A stretch of DNA of 64,000 nucleotides from an uncultured Desulfobacterales bacterium (GTDB taxonomy: Bacteria; Desulfobacterota; Desulfobulbia; Desulfobulbales; Desulfocapsaceae), in the NCBI GenBank assembly GCA_937915545.1, contig CALGIJ010000012.1, positions 124,001 to 188,000 of the forward strand, given 5' to 3'. Numbering within the stretch: the first letter of the stretch is position 1; every line of letters begins with the position of its first letter. The notes below the pieces were generated by a model, which saw only the letters and a program-made list of their open reading frames with translations, was not told the origin of the DNA and searched no databases. This document shows positions 15,710 through 26,500 of the stretch, piece after piece. A program made the position numbers and the translations under genes.

Positions 15710-17611
15710 CTAACGGGCGCTGACGGCGAGCATGAAATCCCGCCATACCGGTGCCGCCGCGGTGCCGCCGCTCTCTCCCGTGCCCATCGGCTCGTTGCCG
15801 TCGTTGCCAAGCCAGACCCCGGTAGTATGCCTGGTGTCGTAGCCGACAAACCAGGCATCCTTGTAATCGTCGGTGGTGCCGGTCTTGCCGCCGGCCGCCC
15901 CCGGCACCTCGGCCACTGCCTTGCCGGTGCCGTCGGTGATCACCGACATCAGCATATTGCGCATCTGTGCCAGAGCGGAGGGGGACAGCACCCGCTGCCG
16001 CTTACGGCCCGCCTCCGGCCTCAGCACCACGCCATCGGGGAGGACGATACGGTCGATAAAGGATGGCTCGACAAAGGTGCCATCACCGGCGAAAGGCAGA
16101 TACGCGGCAGTCATCTGCAGCACGGTGACTTCGGCGGTGCCCAGGGCAAGGGTCAGGTTGTTGGGCAGCTTCGGCCCGAGACCGGCCCTGGTGGCCATCT
16201 TCTGCACCTCCTTGACACCGACCAGCTGGATGAGCCGCACCGTGGCGGCATTGAGGGAATGGGTCAGGGCATCGCCCAAGGTTGTCGACCCGTGGTAGAC
16301 GCCGCCATAGTTCTTCGGCGACCATGGGCTGCGTCCCACGCCACTGATCGTCAAGGGACTGTCGTCGATGGGCGAGGTGGCGCTCCAGCCCTGCTCCAGG
16401 GCAGTGGCGTAGACGAAGGGCTTGAAGGTCGAGCCGGCCGGACGCCGCGCCTGGGTGGCGCGGTCGAAAGGAGAGAGGCTGTAAGAGATGCCGCCGACCG
16501 TCGCCAGCACCCGGCCGGTGGCAGTCTCGATGCACACCAGCCCCCCCTGGAGGAAAGGGTCTACCTCCATGCCCCTCTTGATCTGCCGCGAGAAACTCGC
16601 CCTGACGCCGCTGCGCACCGCTGCCGCGGCCGCCTCCTGATAGGAGGAGTCGAGATGGGTGTAGATCTTCGCCCCGGCGCTCTGCAGCGGTATGCCGAGA
16701 ATGGCCCGCGCCCGCCGCTTGACCACTTCGAGATAGTGGCCATTGTCGTCGTTGGCCCGCTGGCTGCGAGTATTGAGGACGATCTCCGCCTGCGCCGCCG
16801 CCCTGGCCTCTGTTTCGCTGACGAAGTCCTCGGCGACCATGCGCTCGAGGACGTATTTCTGCCGCTCCACCGCCCGCTCGAGGTGGTCAAAGAGGGAGTA
16901 GCGGTTGGGCGCCTGGGGCAGGCCGGCGAGCAGGGCGCACTCGGCAAGGCTCAGCCTGGCGGCGCTCTTGCCGAAGTAGATGCGCGCCGCCGCCTCGACC
17001 CCGTAGGCGCCCTCGCCGAGGTAGATCTGACTGAGGTAAATATGGAGGATCTCGTCCTTGCTCATCAGCTTGTCGATGCGCCAGGCGAGAATGGCCTCCT
17101 TGAACTTGCGGATATAGGTCTTTTCCGGGGTGAGCAGCAGCGATTTGATGACTTGCTGGGTGATGGTCGAGCCGCCCTGGCTGCGGGCCCCGGAGAGGAT
17201 GTTGTTGATCGCCGCGCGCAGCACCGAGAAGAGATCGAGCCCGGGGTGTTCGTAGTAGCGACCGTCCTCGGCGGCGATAAAGGCCTTGGGCAACAGCGGC
17301 GCCATGTTTTCGAGCGGCACGACGGTGCGATCCTCGACGAAGACACGGTCGACGATCTTGCCGGCACCATCGTAGATGATCGTCGCCTGGGAAGGGCTGT
17401 AGCCGGCGACGGCGTCAATATCGGGGATCTTGAGGCTGTCGAGGAAATAGAGCAGGCTGCCGACAAACAGCGTCTGCAGCAGGCAGAGAATGAGCAGGAA
17501 GCCGTTGATATGGCTCTCCCCGAAAACGCGGCGCGGATCCCTCGGGCCCGCCTGCCGCGTACCCGGTTTTTCCTCCGCTGGTTTTGCCGATGACAGTGTC
17601 GCCTCGCTCAT
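15710..17611 (-). CDS. mrcA: Penicillin-binding protein 1A (bifunctional transglycosylase/transpeptidase)
   Basis: Peptidoglycan synthase anchored in the inner membrane, 633 residues. An N-terminal transmembrane helix (36-57) follows a cytoplasmic tail. The GT51 domain has the catalytic glutamate in EDGRYYEHPG (E115) and GGSTITQQ (147-154). The transpeptidase has STFK (394-397, acylated serine), SLN (452-454) and KTGT (576-579). It is shorter than E. coli PBP1A (about 850) and lacks the OB insertion, so it resembles the compact deltaproteobacterial and Gram-positive form. Divergent from mutL across 95 bases. Confidence 0.93.
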   Translation of the reverse strand: MSEATLSSAKPAEEKPGTRQAGPRDPRRVFGESHINGFLLILCLLQTLFVGSLLYFLDSLKIPDIDAVAGYSPSQATIIYDGAGKIVDRVFVEDRTVVPLENMAPLLPKAFIAAEDGRYYEHPGLDLFSVLRAAINNILSGARSQGGSTITQQVIKSLLLTPEKTYIRKFKEAILAWRIDKLMSKDEILHIYLSQIYLGEGAYGVEAAARIYFGKSAARLSLAECALLAGLPQAPNRYSLFDHLERAVERQKYVLERMVAEDFVSETEARAAAQAEIVLNTRSQRANDDNGHYLEVVKRRARAILGIPLQSAGAKIYTHLDSSYQEAAAAAVRSGVRASFSRQIKRGMEVDPFLQGGLVCIETATGRVLATVGGISYSLSPFDRATQARRPAGSTFKPFVYATALEQGWSATSPIDDSPLTISGVGRSPWSPKNYGGVYHGSTTLGDALTHSLNAATVRLIQLVGVKEVQKMATRAGLGPKLPNNLTLALGTAEVTVLQMTAAYLPFAGDGTFVEPSFIDRIVLPDGVVLRPEAGRKRQRVLSPSALAQMRNMLMSVITDGTGKAVAEVPGAAGGKTGTTDDYKDAWFVGYDTRHTTGVWLGNDGNEPMGTGESGGTAAAPVWRDFMLAVSAR

Positions 17612-17706
17612 GGTAGTCTATCGCCCCCTGCTGGCCGCAGATCGCTCATCTCCGCCGGGCAGACTCTACCATCTGACCCGCAACTATCAACCCCAAAGTC
17701 GAGACC

Positions 17707-19899
17707 ATGGCCAAAATCCGTATTCTCCCGGAAAAACTCGCCAATCAGATCGCCGCCGGCGAGGTCATTGAGCGCCCCGCCTCGGTGGTCAAGGAGCTGG
17801 TGGAAAACAGCCTCGACGCCGGCGCGGACCGTATCGAGGTGGAGATCGAAGGCGGCGGCACCCGCCTTATCCGCATCATCGACAATGGCTGCGGCATGGA
17901 TGAGGACGACCTCCTCCTCTGCCTCGAACGCCATGGCACCTCCAAACTCAGCGAGGCCGAGGGCCTGGCGGCGATCACCACCCTCGGCTTCCGCGGCGAG
18001 GCCATTCCCTCCATCGGCTCGGTGGCCCAATTGACCATCTCCTCGCGCAGCCTGGCCAGCCCCTTCGGCACCAGGGTGGTCCTCGAGTACGGCAAGCTGC
18101 TCAAGGTGCACGAGGTCGGCTGCCCCGTTGGCACCACCTGCGAGGTACGCAACCTCTTCGGCAACACCCCGGCACGGCGCAAGTTCCTGCGCACCCTGCG
18201 CACCGAACTGGGCCATATCGAGGAGGTGGTGAAGAACTTCGCTCTGACCGCCACGACGGTGACCTTCATCCTGCGCATCGACGGTCGCGAGGTGCTCTCC
18301 ATGGGCCAGGACCGCAGCCTCGAAAGCCGCCTGGCCCTGCTCCTCAAACACCAGGGGGAGTTCATCGCTGTCGAGAAGAAGAACGGCCCCGGCTCCGTCA
18401 AGGGACTGCTGTTGCCGCCGGAGACCCCCGGGGTCGGCGCCCTTGGCCTGCGCATCGCCGTCAACGGGCGCATCGTCCGTGACCGCACCATCGCCCACGG
18501 GGTGGCCGAGGGCATGCGCAATTTCCTCATGAAGGGGCGCGCCCCCATCGGCCTGGTGCGCCTTGCCCTGCCTCTGGGCGATGTCGACGTCAACGTCCAC
18601 CCCGCCAAGCATGAGGTGCGCTTTCGCAGCAGCCGCGAGGTGCACGAGCTGGTGCGACAGGCGGTGGCCGAGGCCATGGCCAACTACCAGCGCAGCCTGC
18701 GGCTGGCCATCTTCGGCGAGGGCCGGCGGGCGGAGCCATCGCCGCTGCCCCCGTCCCCGCAGCCCTGGGGGACGCAGGAGGAAAGTGGCGAAGAAGGCTT
18801 GCCTGGTGGCCCCGAGAGCCTCGCCCCACAATCGTCCATCCCCGAGGGGGGCGATCTTGCGGCCATGGCCGAGCCGCCATCGTCGAGGGAGCCGCAGCCA
18901 GACTACCATGCCCCCGCCGAGGTTCGCCCCACGGGGCAGGGGCCGGAGACAGGGCCAGATACCCGGCCACAGCAGCCGGGCCTCGCTCCCGGCCAAGCGG
19001 AGTTCACGCCGGAAGGGGCCTTACGCGATGGCCGCGACTCGGACAGTGCAGGCTGGGCAGCAAAAGCCTACCCCGCACAGCCGCCTCCCGCCATGAACGC
19101 AACCCGGCAAGTCAAGCCCTCGACGTGCCCCGCATCCTCGCCGCGAGAGGCAGGCATCACGAGCGAGAAGAGCGCTCGGCCGCCGGCGCATTTCCCGGCA
19201 CTACCAGCAACAGAGGCTCAGCGGCCGCAGCCGCCCTCTCCCCCGGACCTCCTCGCCGACAGCGAGCCCCTGACGAGATCAGTGCCGCCAGCCTTTTCCG
19301 ACACCCCCAGCCAGCAGCGGCCCCGCCAGCACCAGTTGCTCGTCATCGGCCAGTTCGACAACCTCTATATCTTCTGCCGCAGCGGCGAGGAGCTGCTGGT
19401 CATCGACCAGCATGCCGCCCACGAGCGCCTGCTCTTCGAGAAGCTGCGCCGCCAGTACGCCGCGGCGACGGTGGCGCGCCAGACGCTGATGTTCCCGGTG
19501 CCGGTACAGCTCTCGCTGCTGCAGTGCCGTCTGGTGGAGGAAAACCTCGACTTCATCGACCGGCTCGGCTTCACGGTGCGTGATTTCGGCGGCAACACCT
19601 ACGTCGTCGCCGCCGTGCCGGCCCTGGCTGGCAGGGTCGAGCCGGGCAGCCTCTTTCTCGACCTCCTCGAGCAGTTTGGCGGCAAGGACAGCGAGGGCGG
19701 CGGCCACCTCGACACGGTGCTCGCCTCCCTGGCCTGCAAGGCGGCGGTCAAGGCGGGCACCGCGCTCTCCACGGCGGAAATCGACAAACTGCTCGACGAC
19801 ATGGCCGCAGCCGACCTCTTCTCCCACTGCCCCCACGGCCGCCCGGTGGTCAAGCGCTTCTCCCGCGAGGATATCAAGCGCTGGTTCTACCGCGGCTGA
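17707..19899 (+). CDS. mutL: DNA mismatch repair protein MutL with endonuclease motif
   Basis: Mismatch repair mediator of 730 residues. The GHKL ATPase domain has IAAGEVIERPASVVKELVENS, DNGCGM and TLGFRGEA. The C-terminal domain has the metal-binding endonuclease motif DQHAAHERLLFE (567-578), ACKAAVKAG and CPHGRP (708-713), so this MutL should nick DNA itself, as in organisms without MutH. Between them (about 340-540) lies a roughly 200-residue proline-rich, low-complexity linker, longer than usual. mutS is not in the window. The ATG at 17707 begins the conserved IRILPEKLANQIAAGE. Confidence 0.95.
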   Translation: MAKIRILPEKLANQIAAGEVIERPASVVKELVENSLDAGADRIEVEIEGGGTRLIRIIDNGCGMDEDDLLLCLERHGTSKLSEAEGLAAITTLGFRGEAIPSIGSVAQLTISSRSLASPFGTRVVLEYGKLLKVHEVGCPVGTTCEVRNLFGNTPARRKFLRTLRTELGHIEEVVKNFALTATTVTFILRIDGREVLSMGQDRSLESRLALLLKHQGEFIAVEKKNGPGSVKGLLLPPETPGVGALGLRIAVNGRIVRDRTIAHGVAEGMRNFLMKGRAPIGLVRLALPLGDVDVNVHPAKHEVRFRSSREVHELVRQAVAEAMANYQRSLRLAIFGEGRRAEPSPLPPSPQPWGTQEESGEEGLPGGPESLAPQSSIPEGGDLAAMAEPPSSREPQPDYHAPAEVRPTGQGPETGPDTRPQQPGLAPGQAEFTPEGALRDGRDSDSAGWAAKAYPAQPPPAMNATRQVKPSTCPASSPREAGITSEKSARPPAHFPALPATEAQRPQPPSPPDLLADSEPLTRSVPPAFSDTPSQQRPRQHQLLVIGQFDNLYIFCRSGEELLVIDQHAAHERLLFEKLRRQYAAATVARQTLMFPVPVQLSLLQCRLVEENLDFIDRLGFTVRDFGGNTYVVAAVPALAGRVEPGSLFLDLLEQFGGKDSEGGGHLDTVLASLACKAAVKAGTALSTAEIDKLLDDMAAADLFSHCPHGRPVVKRFSREDIKRWFYRG

Positions 19900-19960
19900 C
19901 GGGACGGTTCGAACTTCTCCGGCCGGCGTACCAGCTCGGGCCGGCTGAAGAGGCCGCGAG

Positions 19961-19984
19961 AGGGTTGCGCCGGCGCCCTTTTTT
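19961..19984 (+). terminator. Candidate terminator of mutL
   Basis: A GC-rich segment with AGGG and CCCT arms around a palindromic core is followed directly by six T residues (19979-19984). The stem is imperfect, with a bulged TTG. Position between the convergent mutL and priA genes supports a termination role. Confidence 0.4.
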
Positions 19985-20036
19985 CCTGTATCGCCGTCCC
20001 GCGCCGCCTATCCCCGCTCCTGCCCGGCTTCTCCTG

Positions 20037-22565
20037 CTACATCATGCTCTCCGGGTCGACGTCAATGGCCAGCTCGCAGGAGCGGACCAGCAGCGCGGCG
20101 CGCTCCCTGCGCAGCATGCGGCACAGGGATTTGAGCACCTCACTGTCAGCCCCCTTGAGCAGCACCTGCCAGCGGTAGCGGTCCCTGATCTTGTCGAGCG
20201 GCGCCGGGGCCGGCCCGAGCACCTCCACCGCCAGGCCATCTTCGGCCGCCTGGCGGCGCAGCACACTGGCCACCCTGGCGGCATTGTCCTGCACCTCCTT
20301 CTCCACCCGCCCGCGGATGCGCAGGGCGACCAACCGCACATAGGGCGGAAAACGCGGCTGACGCCGCAGGCGCAGTTCCTGCTCGAAGAGCCCCTGGTAG
20401 TCGTGCCGGGTGGCGTGGACGATGGCATAGTGGTCAGGGCGCAGGGTCTGGATAATAACCTCCCCTGGGGTCTCGCCACGCCCCGCCCGACCGGTGACCT
20501 GGGTGAGCAGCTGAAAGGTGCGCTCGGCGGCACGGAAGTCGGGCATGCTGATGCCGCCATCGGCCCACACCACCCCGACCAGGGTCACCCCGGGGAAGTG
20601 GTGGCCCTTGGCGATCATCTGCGTGCCGACGAGGATGTCGATCTCCCCGCGGTGCATCGCCCCCAGGGTGGCGAAAAAGCCACGTCTGTCAAGAGCGCTG
20701 TCGGAGTCGAGCCGGGCGATGCTCGCCTCGGGGAGGAGTTGACGCACCTCCTCCTCGACACGCTCGGTGCCGAAGCCGGCCGGGGCGAGGTCGCTGCCAC
20801 GGCAGTTGACGCAGATAGTGGCGGTGTTGCAGGAGAAGCCGCAGTAGTGGCAGACGAGGCGATTGCGCCCCTTGTGCAGGGTCAGGGCGACGTGGCAGTG
20901 GCTGCACTGCACCGGGGTGCCGCAGTCGCGGCAGAGCGAGGCGCTGGCGAAGCCACGACGGTTGATGAGCAGGATCGCCTGGCGGCCCTGAGCGACGGTC
21001 TCGGCAAGACGGGCCAGCAGCGCCGGGCCGATGATGCCGGTGTGCTCTTTCGCCTCGCGGCGGCTGAGGTCGACCACCGTCACCGCCGGCAGCTGCCGCT
21101 CGAAGACACGCTCGGCCATGGTCAAGAGGCGGTACTTGCCCGACTTGCCGTGGGCGTAGCTGGTCACCGAGGGCGTCGCCGAGCCGAGGATGACCGTGCA
21201 GCGTTGCAGGCTGGCACGCAATACCGCCAGGTCGCGGCCGTGGTAGCAGAAGCCCTCGTCCTGTTTGAAGCCGGCGTCGTGCTCCTCGTCGACGATGATC
21301 AGCGCCAGGTTGCGCAAGGGGGCGAAGACGGCCGAGCGGGCGCCGATAACCACCCGCGCCTGGCCGTCCAGGGCCAGGCTGTACTGATCGAAACGCTCGG
21401 CGCCGCTCAGCCCGGAGTGGAGCAGCACCACCTGGTCGGCAAAGCGCGACAGGAAGTGCGACTCCAGTTGAGTGGCGAGGGCAATCTCCGGCACCAACAA
21501 CAGCACGTCGCCGCCGCGACGCAGGGTCTCCTCCGCCGCCTGCAGATAGACCTCGGTCTTGCCGCAGCCGGTGACGCCGTGGAGGAGCACGGGGCAATAT
21601 AACTCCCGGCAAAGGTTGGGGAGAATCTCCGCCAGCACCCGCTGCTGCGCCAGGGAGAGAGTCTGCGGCCGCCCGTAAAACGGCAGGGGGGCACCGAAGG
21701 GGCTGCGATAGAGGCGCGTGCGCCGCTCCTCCACCAGCCCCCTGGCGACAAGGCCGGTCAGGGCAGTGGCGGTGCTGCGGCCGCCCTGCTCGCGCAGCCG
21801 CTCCACAGGGACGGTTTCGCCACAGGGACAGGCGGCGAGCGTCGGCAACAGGCGCCCCTCGCCAGCGCTCAAGCGCAGCGGCGGCCGCGCGCCCCTTTCT
21901 CCCGGGGGCCTGGCCGCGGCGACGTCACCCGCAGCGCCACCTTCGCCAAGAAGACCCCGCCCCTCTTCAGTCAAAGCATAGGAGAGCTGGTAGCGTTCGC
22001 CGACGCCGTCGCGCGGTCGGTCCTCGACCACCGCCACCAGGCCTTCGGCGACGACCTGCTGCAGCAGCGGGCGCTGCTCCCGCTCGGCAAGCAGCTTCTT
22101 CGTCTTGTCGTAGCCGAGCCGGCCGCGGGCGGCCACTTCGGCCAGCCATGAGGGGCCGCCATCAACCAGCCGGGCAACGAGGGCGGCCTCGTCTCCCAGC
22201 CTGGCCAGGCGGCGGCGCGTGCTGCTTGCAAGGCCCGCGGGCAGGGCGCTCTTCAGCACCATGCCAATCGGGTAGTGGTAGTAGTCGGCGGCCCAGCGGT
22301 AGAAGGGTACGAGGTTTTCCGGAAACAGCGGCCGGGCGTCGAGGCAGGCGATGACTTCGCGGATGCGGCTCTCCTCGCCGGTCTCGCCGACGACGGCGAG
22401 GACATAGCCGGTGACGCGGCGGGCGCCGAGCGGCACCAGCACCCGCCTGCCGACGATCATGCCGGGGCCGTCGCCGCCGTCTTCAGCGACGAACAGCTCC
22501 GGCAGGGCCTTGTATGTCAGGGTATGCTCGAGAGGGGCGGTGACGGCGACCTCGAGATGGATCAT
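20037..22565 (-). CDS. priA: Primosomal protein N' (replication restart helicase)
   Basis: 3'-5' helicase that reloads the replisome at stalled forks; 842 residues, somewhat longer than E. coli PriA (732). Walker A is GVTGCGKTEVY and Walker B is IIVDEEHD. The zinc-binding insertion is clear: CRDCGTPVQCSHC, then CHYCG and CVNCRG. The N-terminal 3'-DNA-binding domain contains the usual VLVPLGARRVTGYV. Its ATG overlaps the galU stop (TCAT on the plus strand, an ATGA junction), so it is translated after galU. Confidence 0.94.
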   Translation of the reverse strand: MIHLEVAVTAPLEHTLTYKALPELFVAEDGGDGPGMIVGRRVLVPLGARRVTGYVLAVVGETGEESRIREVIACLDARPLFPENLVPFYRWAADYYHYPIGMVLKSALPAGLASSTRRRLARLGDEAALVARLVDGGPSWLAEVAARGRLGYDKTKKLLAEREQRPLLQQVVAEGLVAVVEDRPRDGVGERYQLSYALTEEGRGLLGEGGAAGDVAAARPPGERGARPPLRLSAGEGRLLPTLAACPCGETVPVERLREQGGRSTATALTGLVARGLVEERRTRLYRSPFGAPLPFYGRPQTLSLAQQRVLAEILPNLCRELYCPVLLHGVTGCGKTEVYLQAAEETLRRGGDVLLLVPEIALATQLESHFLSRFADQVVLLHSGLSGAERFDQYSLALDGQARVVIGARSAVFAPLRNLALIIVDEEHDAGFKQDEGFCYHGRDLAVLRASLQRCTVILGSATPSVTSYAHGKSGKYRLLTMAERVFERQLPAVTVVDLSRREAKEHTGIIGPALLARLAETVAQGRQAILLINRRGFASASLCRDCGTPVQCSHCHVALTLHKGRNRLVCHYCGFSCNTATICVNCRGSDLAPAGFGTERVEEEVRQLLPEASIARLDSDSALDRRGFFATLGAMHRGEIDILVGTQMIAKGHHFPGVTLVGVVWADGGISMPDFRAAERTFQLLTQVTGRAGRGETPGEVIIQTLRPDHYAIVHATRHDYQGLFEQELRLRRQPRFPPYVRLVALRIRGRVEKEVQDNAARVASVLRRQAAEDGLAVEVLGPAPAPLDKIRDRYRWQVLLKGADSEVLKSLCRMLRRERAALLVRSCELAIDVDPESMM

Positions 22566-23434
22566 TGCCCGGCGACCGTCTCCTTCATATAGGCGAGCAG
22601 CTGTTTGCCGAGCTGGGGATGGCGCAGGCCATAGGCGATGATTGCTTTGAGGTAGCCCATCTTGTCGCCGGCGTCGAAGCGGGTGCCGTCGAACTCGTAG
22701 GCGTACATGGCCCGCTTCTTGGTCAGGGCGAGCAATGCGTCGGTGAGCTGGATCTCGCCGCCATGGCCGGGAGTGGTGGTGTCGAGGATGGAGAAGATCT
22801 CCGGCATGAGGATATAGCGGCCGATGATCGCCATGTCGGAATCGGTGGTCCCGGGGGCCGGTTTCTCCACCATGCGCGACACTTTGTAGGTGTTGGCGCG
22901 CTCGTCCTGGTCCCCTTCGACGATGCCGTACTGGTGGGTTTCGCTGTGCGGCACGCGCTGGATGGCGACGATGGACTCGCCGACCTCCTCGAAGAGCGAC
23001 AGCATCTGCCGCGCGCAGGGCACTTTGCTCAACACCAGGTCATCACCGAGCAGCACCATGAACGGCTCGTCGCCGACCACGTGGCGGGCGGTCCAGATGG
23101 CGTGGCCGAGGCCGAGGGGCTTTTTCTGGCGCACCGAAACGATGTCGATGAGGTTGGAGATGTTGTTGAGCTCCTCGCCGAGGACCACCTTGCCCTTCTC
23201 CTTGAGCACCGCGTCGAGGTGGAAATTGTAGTCGAAGTGATTCTCGATGGCCGACTTGCCTTCGCTGGTGACGAAGATCACCTGGTCGATCCCCGAGGCC
23301 ACCACTTCCTCGACGATATACTGGATGGTGGGGCGGTCGACGACGGTGAGCATCTCCTTGGGGATCGACTTGGTCGCCGGCAGGAACCTGGTGCCGAGAC
23401 CGGCCACCGGAATGACAGCTTTGCGCACTTTCAT
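22562..23434 (-). CDS. galU: UTP-glucose-1-phosphate uridylyltransferase
   Basis: Makes UDP-glucose from UTP and glucose 1-phosphate for envelope sugars. It has 290 residues, the normal size. The nucleotide-binding start KAVIPVAGLGTRFLPATKSI, IPKEMLTVVDRP and the PLGLGHA motif are present. The start has a good AGAGG Shine-Dalgarno. Its stop overlaps priA by 4 bases; the pairing appears to be transcriptional convenience rather than function. The hrpA gene diverges upstream across 143 bases. A phosphohexomutase at 46979-48709 could supply glucose 1-phosphate. Confidence 0.95.
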   Translation of the reverse strand: MKVRKAVIPVAGLGTRFLPATKSIPKEMLTVVDRPTIQYIVEEVVASGIDQVIFVTSEGKSAIENHFDYNFHLDAVLKEKGKVVLGEELNNISNLIDIVSVRQKKPLGLGHAIWTARHVVGDEPFMVLLGDDLVLSKVPCARQMLSLFEEVGESIVAIQRVPHSETHQYGIVEGDQDERANTYKVSRMVEKPAPGTTDSDMAIIGRYILMPEIFSILDTTTPGHGGEIQLTDALLALTKKRAMYAYEFDGTRFDAGDKMGYLKAIIAYGLRHPQLGKQLLAYMKETVAGQ

Positions 23435-23577
23435 GGAAACCTCTTTTTACTGACGGGATGGCTGCTGGTATGGTATGTATCGGCGCAATGGCGCTGCGGG
23501 GGGCCTGTCAACGCTCACCCCTCCTCGCCATCGCGTCTTCGCCTTAACACACTTTACCGGCCCCGGCCAATTCTTTC

Positions 23578-26500
23578 ATGCATATTTTTTACCCGGAAAC
23601 CCTGCCCGTCGTCGCCCATCGCGAGGAGATCCTCGCCCTCCTCGCCGAGCACCAGGTGATAGTCGTCGCCGGCGAGACCGGTTCCGGGAAGACCACGCAG
23701 CTCTCCAAAATGGCCTATGAGGCCCTTTCCCACCGCGACCTGGTCATCGGCTGCACCCAGCCGCGGCGTATCGCCGCCTCGTCGGTCGCCGTCCGGGTGG
23801 CCGAGGAACTCGGCCCTTTAGGTGGTCTGGTTGGCTGGAAGATCCGCTTCACCGACACCACCTCGGCCGAGACGCGCATCAAGTTCATGACCGACGGCGT
23901 GCTCCTCGCCGAGACCCGCCATGACCGGCTGCTGTCGCGCTACGGGGCGATCATCGTCGACGAGGCCCACGAGCGCAGTCTCAATATCGACTTCCTCCTC
24001 GGCTACCTCAAGCGGCTGCTGCCGAAGCGGCCCGACCTCAAGGTGATCGTCACCTCGGCGACCATCGACACCGCAGCCTTCTCACGCCACTTCGACAAGG
24101 CCCCGGTGGTGGAGGTCGCCGGCCGCTCCTACCCGGTGACGGTACGCTACCGCCCCCCCGAGGAGGACGAGGAAGGCGACCGCGAGGAGAGCATGGAGCA
24201 CTGTCTCAAGGTGGTCGACGAGCTGCTGCGCGACAAGAACCGGGGTGACATCCTCGTCTTCCTGCCCACCGAGCGCGATATCCGCGAGACCTGCCTGGCC
24301 CTCGAAAAGCGTGTCCGCGACGCCGAGGTGCTGCCCCTCTACGGGCGCATGGCGGCGGCCGAACAGCGGCGCATCTTCCAGCCGGGTGGCAGGACGAGGG
24401 TGGTGGTGGCCACCAATGTCGCCGAGACCTCGATCACCGTACCCGGCATCCGCTACGTGGTCGACAGCGGCCTGGCGCGCATCTCCCACTACAACGTGCG
24501 CGCCAAGACCACCGCCCTGCCCATCACCCGCATCTCCCGGGCCGCCGCCGACCAGCGCCGCGGCCGCTGCGGCCGGGTCGGGCCGGGGGTGTGCATTCGC
24601 CTCTACAGCGAAGAGGACTACCTCGACCGCCCCCTCTACACCCAGCCCGAGCTGCAGCGCGCCAACCTGGCGGCGGTCATCCTGCAGATGATCGCCCTCA
24701 ACCTCGGCAGCCCGGAGAGCTTCCCATTCCTCGACCCGCCGCAGAAAGGGGCCATCCGCGAGGGCTACCAGCTGCTCGGCGAGCTCGGCGCCATCGACGA
24801 CCAGCGACGGCTGACCAGGCGCGGCCGCATCATGGCCGACCTGCCCATCGACCCCTGCATCGCCCGTATCATCCTCGCCGCCCGCGACAACGCCTGCCTG
24901 CGCGAGATCAAGATCATCGCCGCCGTGCTCGCCATCCAGGACCCCCGCGTCCGCCCCGCCGACCGCGAGAAGGAGGCCGACGAAAAGCACCAGGCCTTTG
25001 TCCACCCGCAGTCCGACTTCCTTACCCTCCATAACCTGTGGCAGCAGTTTCACCAGATCGGCGGGGAGAACAGGTCCTGGTCGCGGCTGAAAAAATTCTG
25101 CCAGAGCAACTACCTCTCTTTCCAGCGCATGCGCGAGTGGATCGACCTCCATGAGCAGCTTGACGACCTGCTGCGGCGGCGCGACGGCTTTGTCGAAAGC
25201 GAGCAGCCGGCTTCCTACGGGCAGATCCATCAATCCCTGCTCACCGGCTTTTTGCGCAACCTCGCCTGCAAGAAGCAGGAACGTCTCTACCAGGGCGCCC
25301 AGAACCGCGAGTTGATGGTCTTTCCCGGCTCGCCGCAGTTCAACCGCAGCGGGCAGTGGATCGTCGCCGCCTCCTTTATCGAGACCTCGCGCCTCTTCGC
25401 CCTCACCGTGGCGACCATCGAGGTCGACTGGGTCGAGCCCATCGCCGGCCACCTCTGCCGCTATTCCTGGGCCGAGCCGCACTGGGAGAAAAAGACCGGC
25501 CGGGTGGTGGCCCTGGAGACGGTGAGCCTCTTCGGGCTGATCCTCACCTCCGGCCGAAAGGTCAACTTCGCGCAGAGGAGCCCCAAGAACATTCCCCTGG
25601 CGCGGCAGATCTTCATCGAATCGGCCCTGGTGCCGGGGGAGCTTAGCGGCAATTTCCCCTTTCTCGGGGAGAATCTCGCCCTCATCGCCAAGTGGCGCGA
25701 GGTGGAGGAGAAGCTGCGCGCCCGCACCATCGTCGCCGACGAGCAGCAGTTCGCCCGCTTCTACGACGAGCGCCTGCCTGCCGAGGTTTACGACGCCACC
25801 TCGCTAAGCAAGTTCCTACGCGACAGGGGCGCCCGGCAACGCCTGCGGATGAGCGAGGAGACGGTTCTGCTGCGGCGACCGGAGGAGACCGAGCTGCTCG
25901 ACTACCCGCCGGCCATGACCATCGGCTCGGTTCGAGTGCAGCTCCACTACCACTTCTCGCCAGGGGCGGAGGACGATGGCATCACCTACCGCCTGCCCCT
26001 CGACCTCGCCCTGTCGGTGTCCCCGGCGGTGTTCGAGTGGCTGGTGCCGGGCCTGCTGCGCGACAAGCTCACCCACCTGCTCAAGGGCCTGCCCAAGGCC
26101 CTGCGCAGAAAGCTGGTGCCCATCAACGAGACCGTGCTGTGGCTCCTCGACGAGCTCGACCACGGACGCGGCTCGCTCCTCGCGGCAGTTGAAGCGGCAT
26201 TGCTAAAGCGCTTCAAGTTTCTCGTGCAACGCAGCGATTGGCCGACGGATCTCCCCCTCCATCTCCAACCCCGCTTCGTCCTCTATGGCGACGACGACCG
26301 CGTGCTCTGCCACGGCCGCGACCTGCGCCAGCTGCTCGCCGCGGACCACAAGCAAGGTGAGGCACCACAGCAGGCCGAGCCCCGCATGAATCGCTCCGAC
26401 GAGGAGCTGGTGGCACGCTGGCGGGGCAGCGAGCACCGCCGCTGGGACTTCGATGGGCTGCCGGCGGCAGTTGCCGCCTATACCCGCAGCGGCCAATCCG

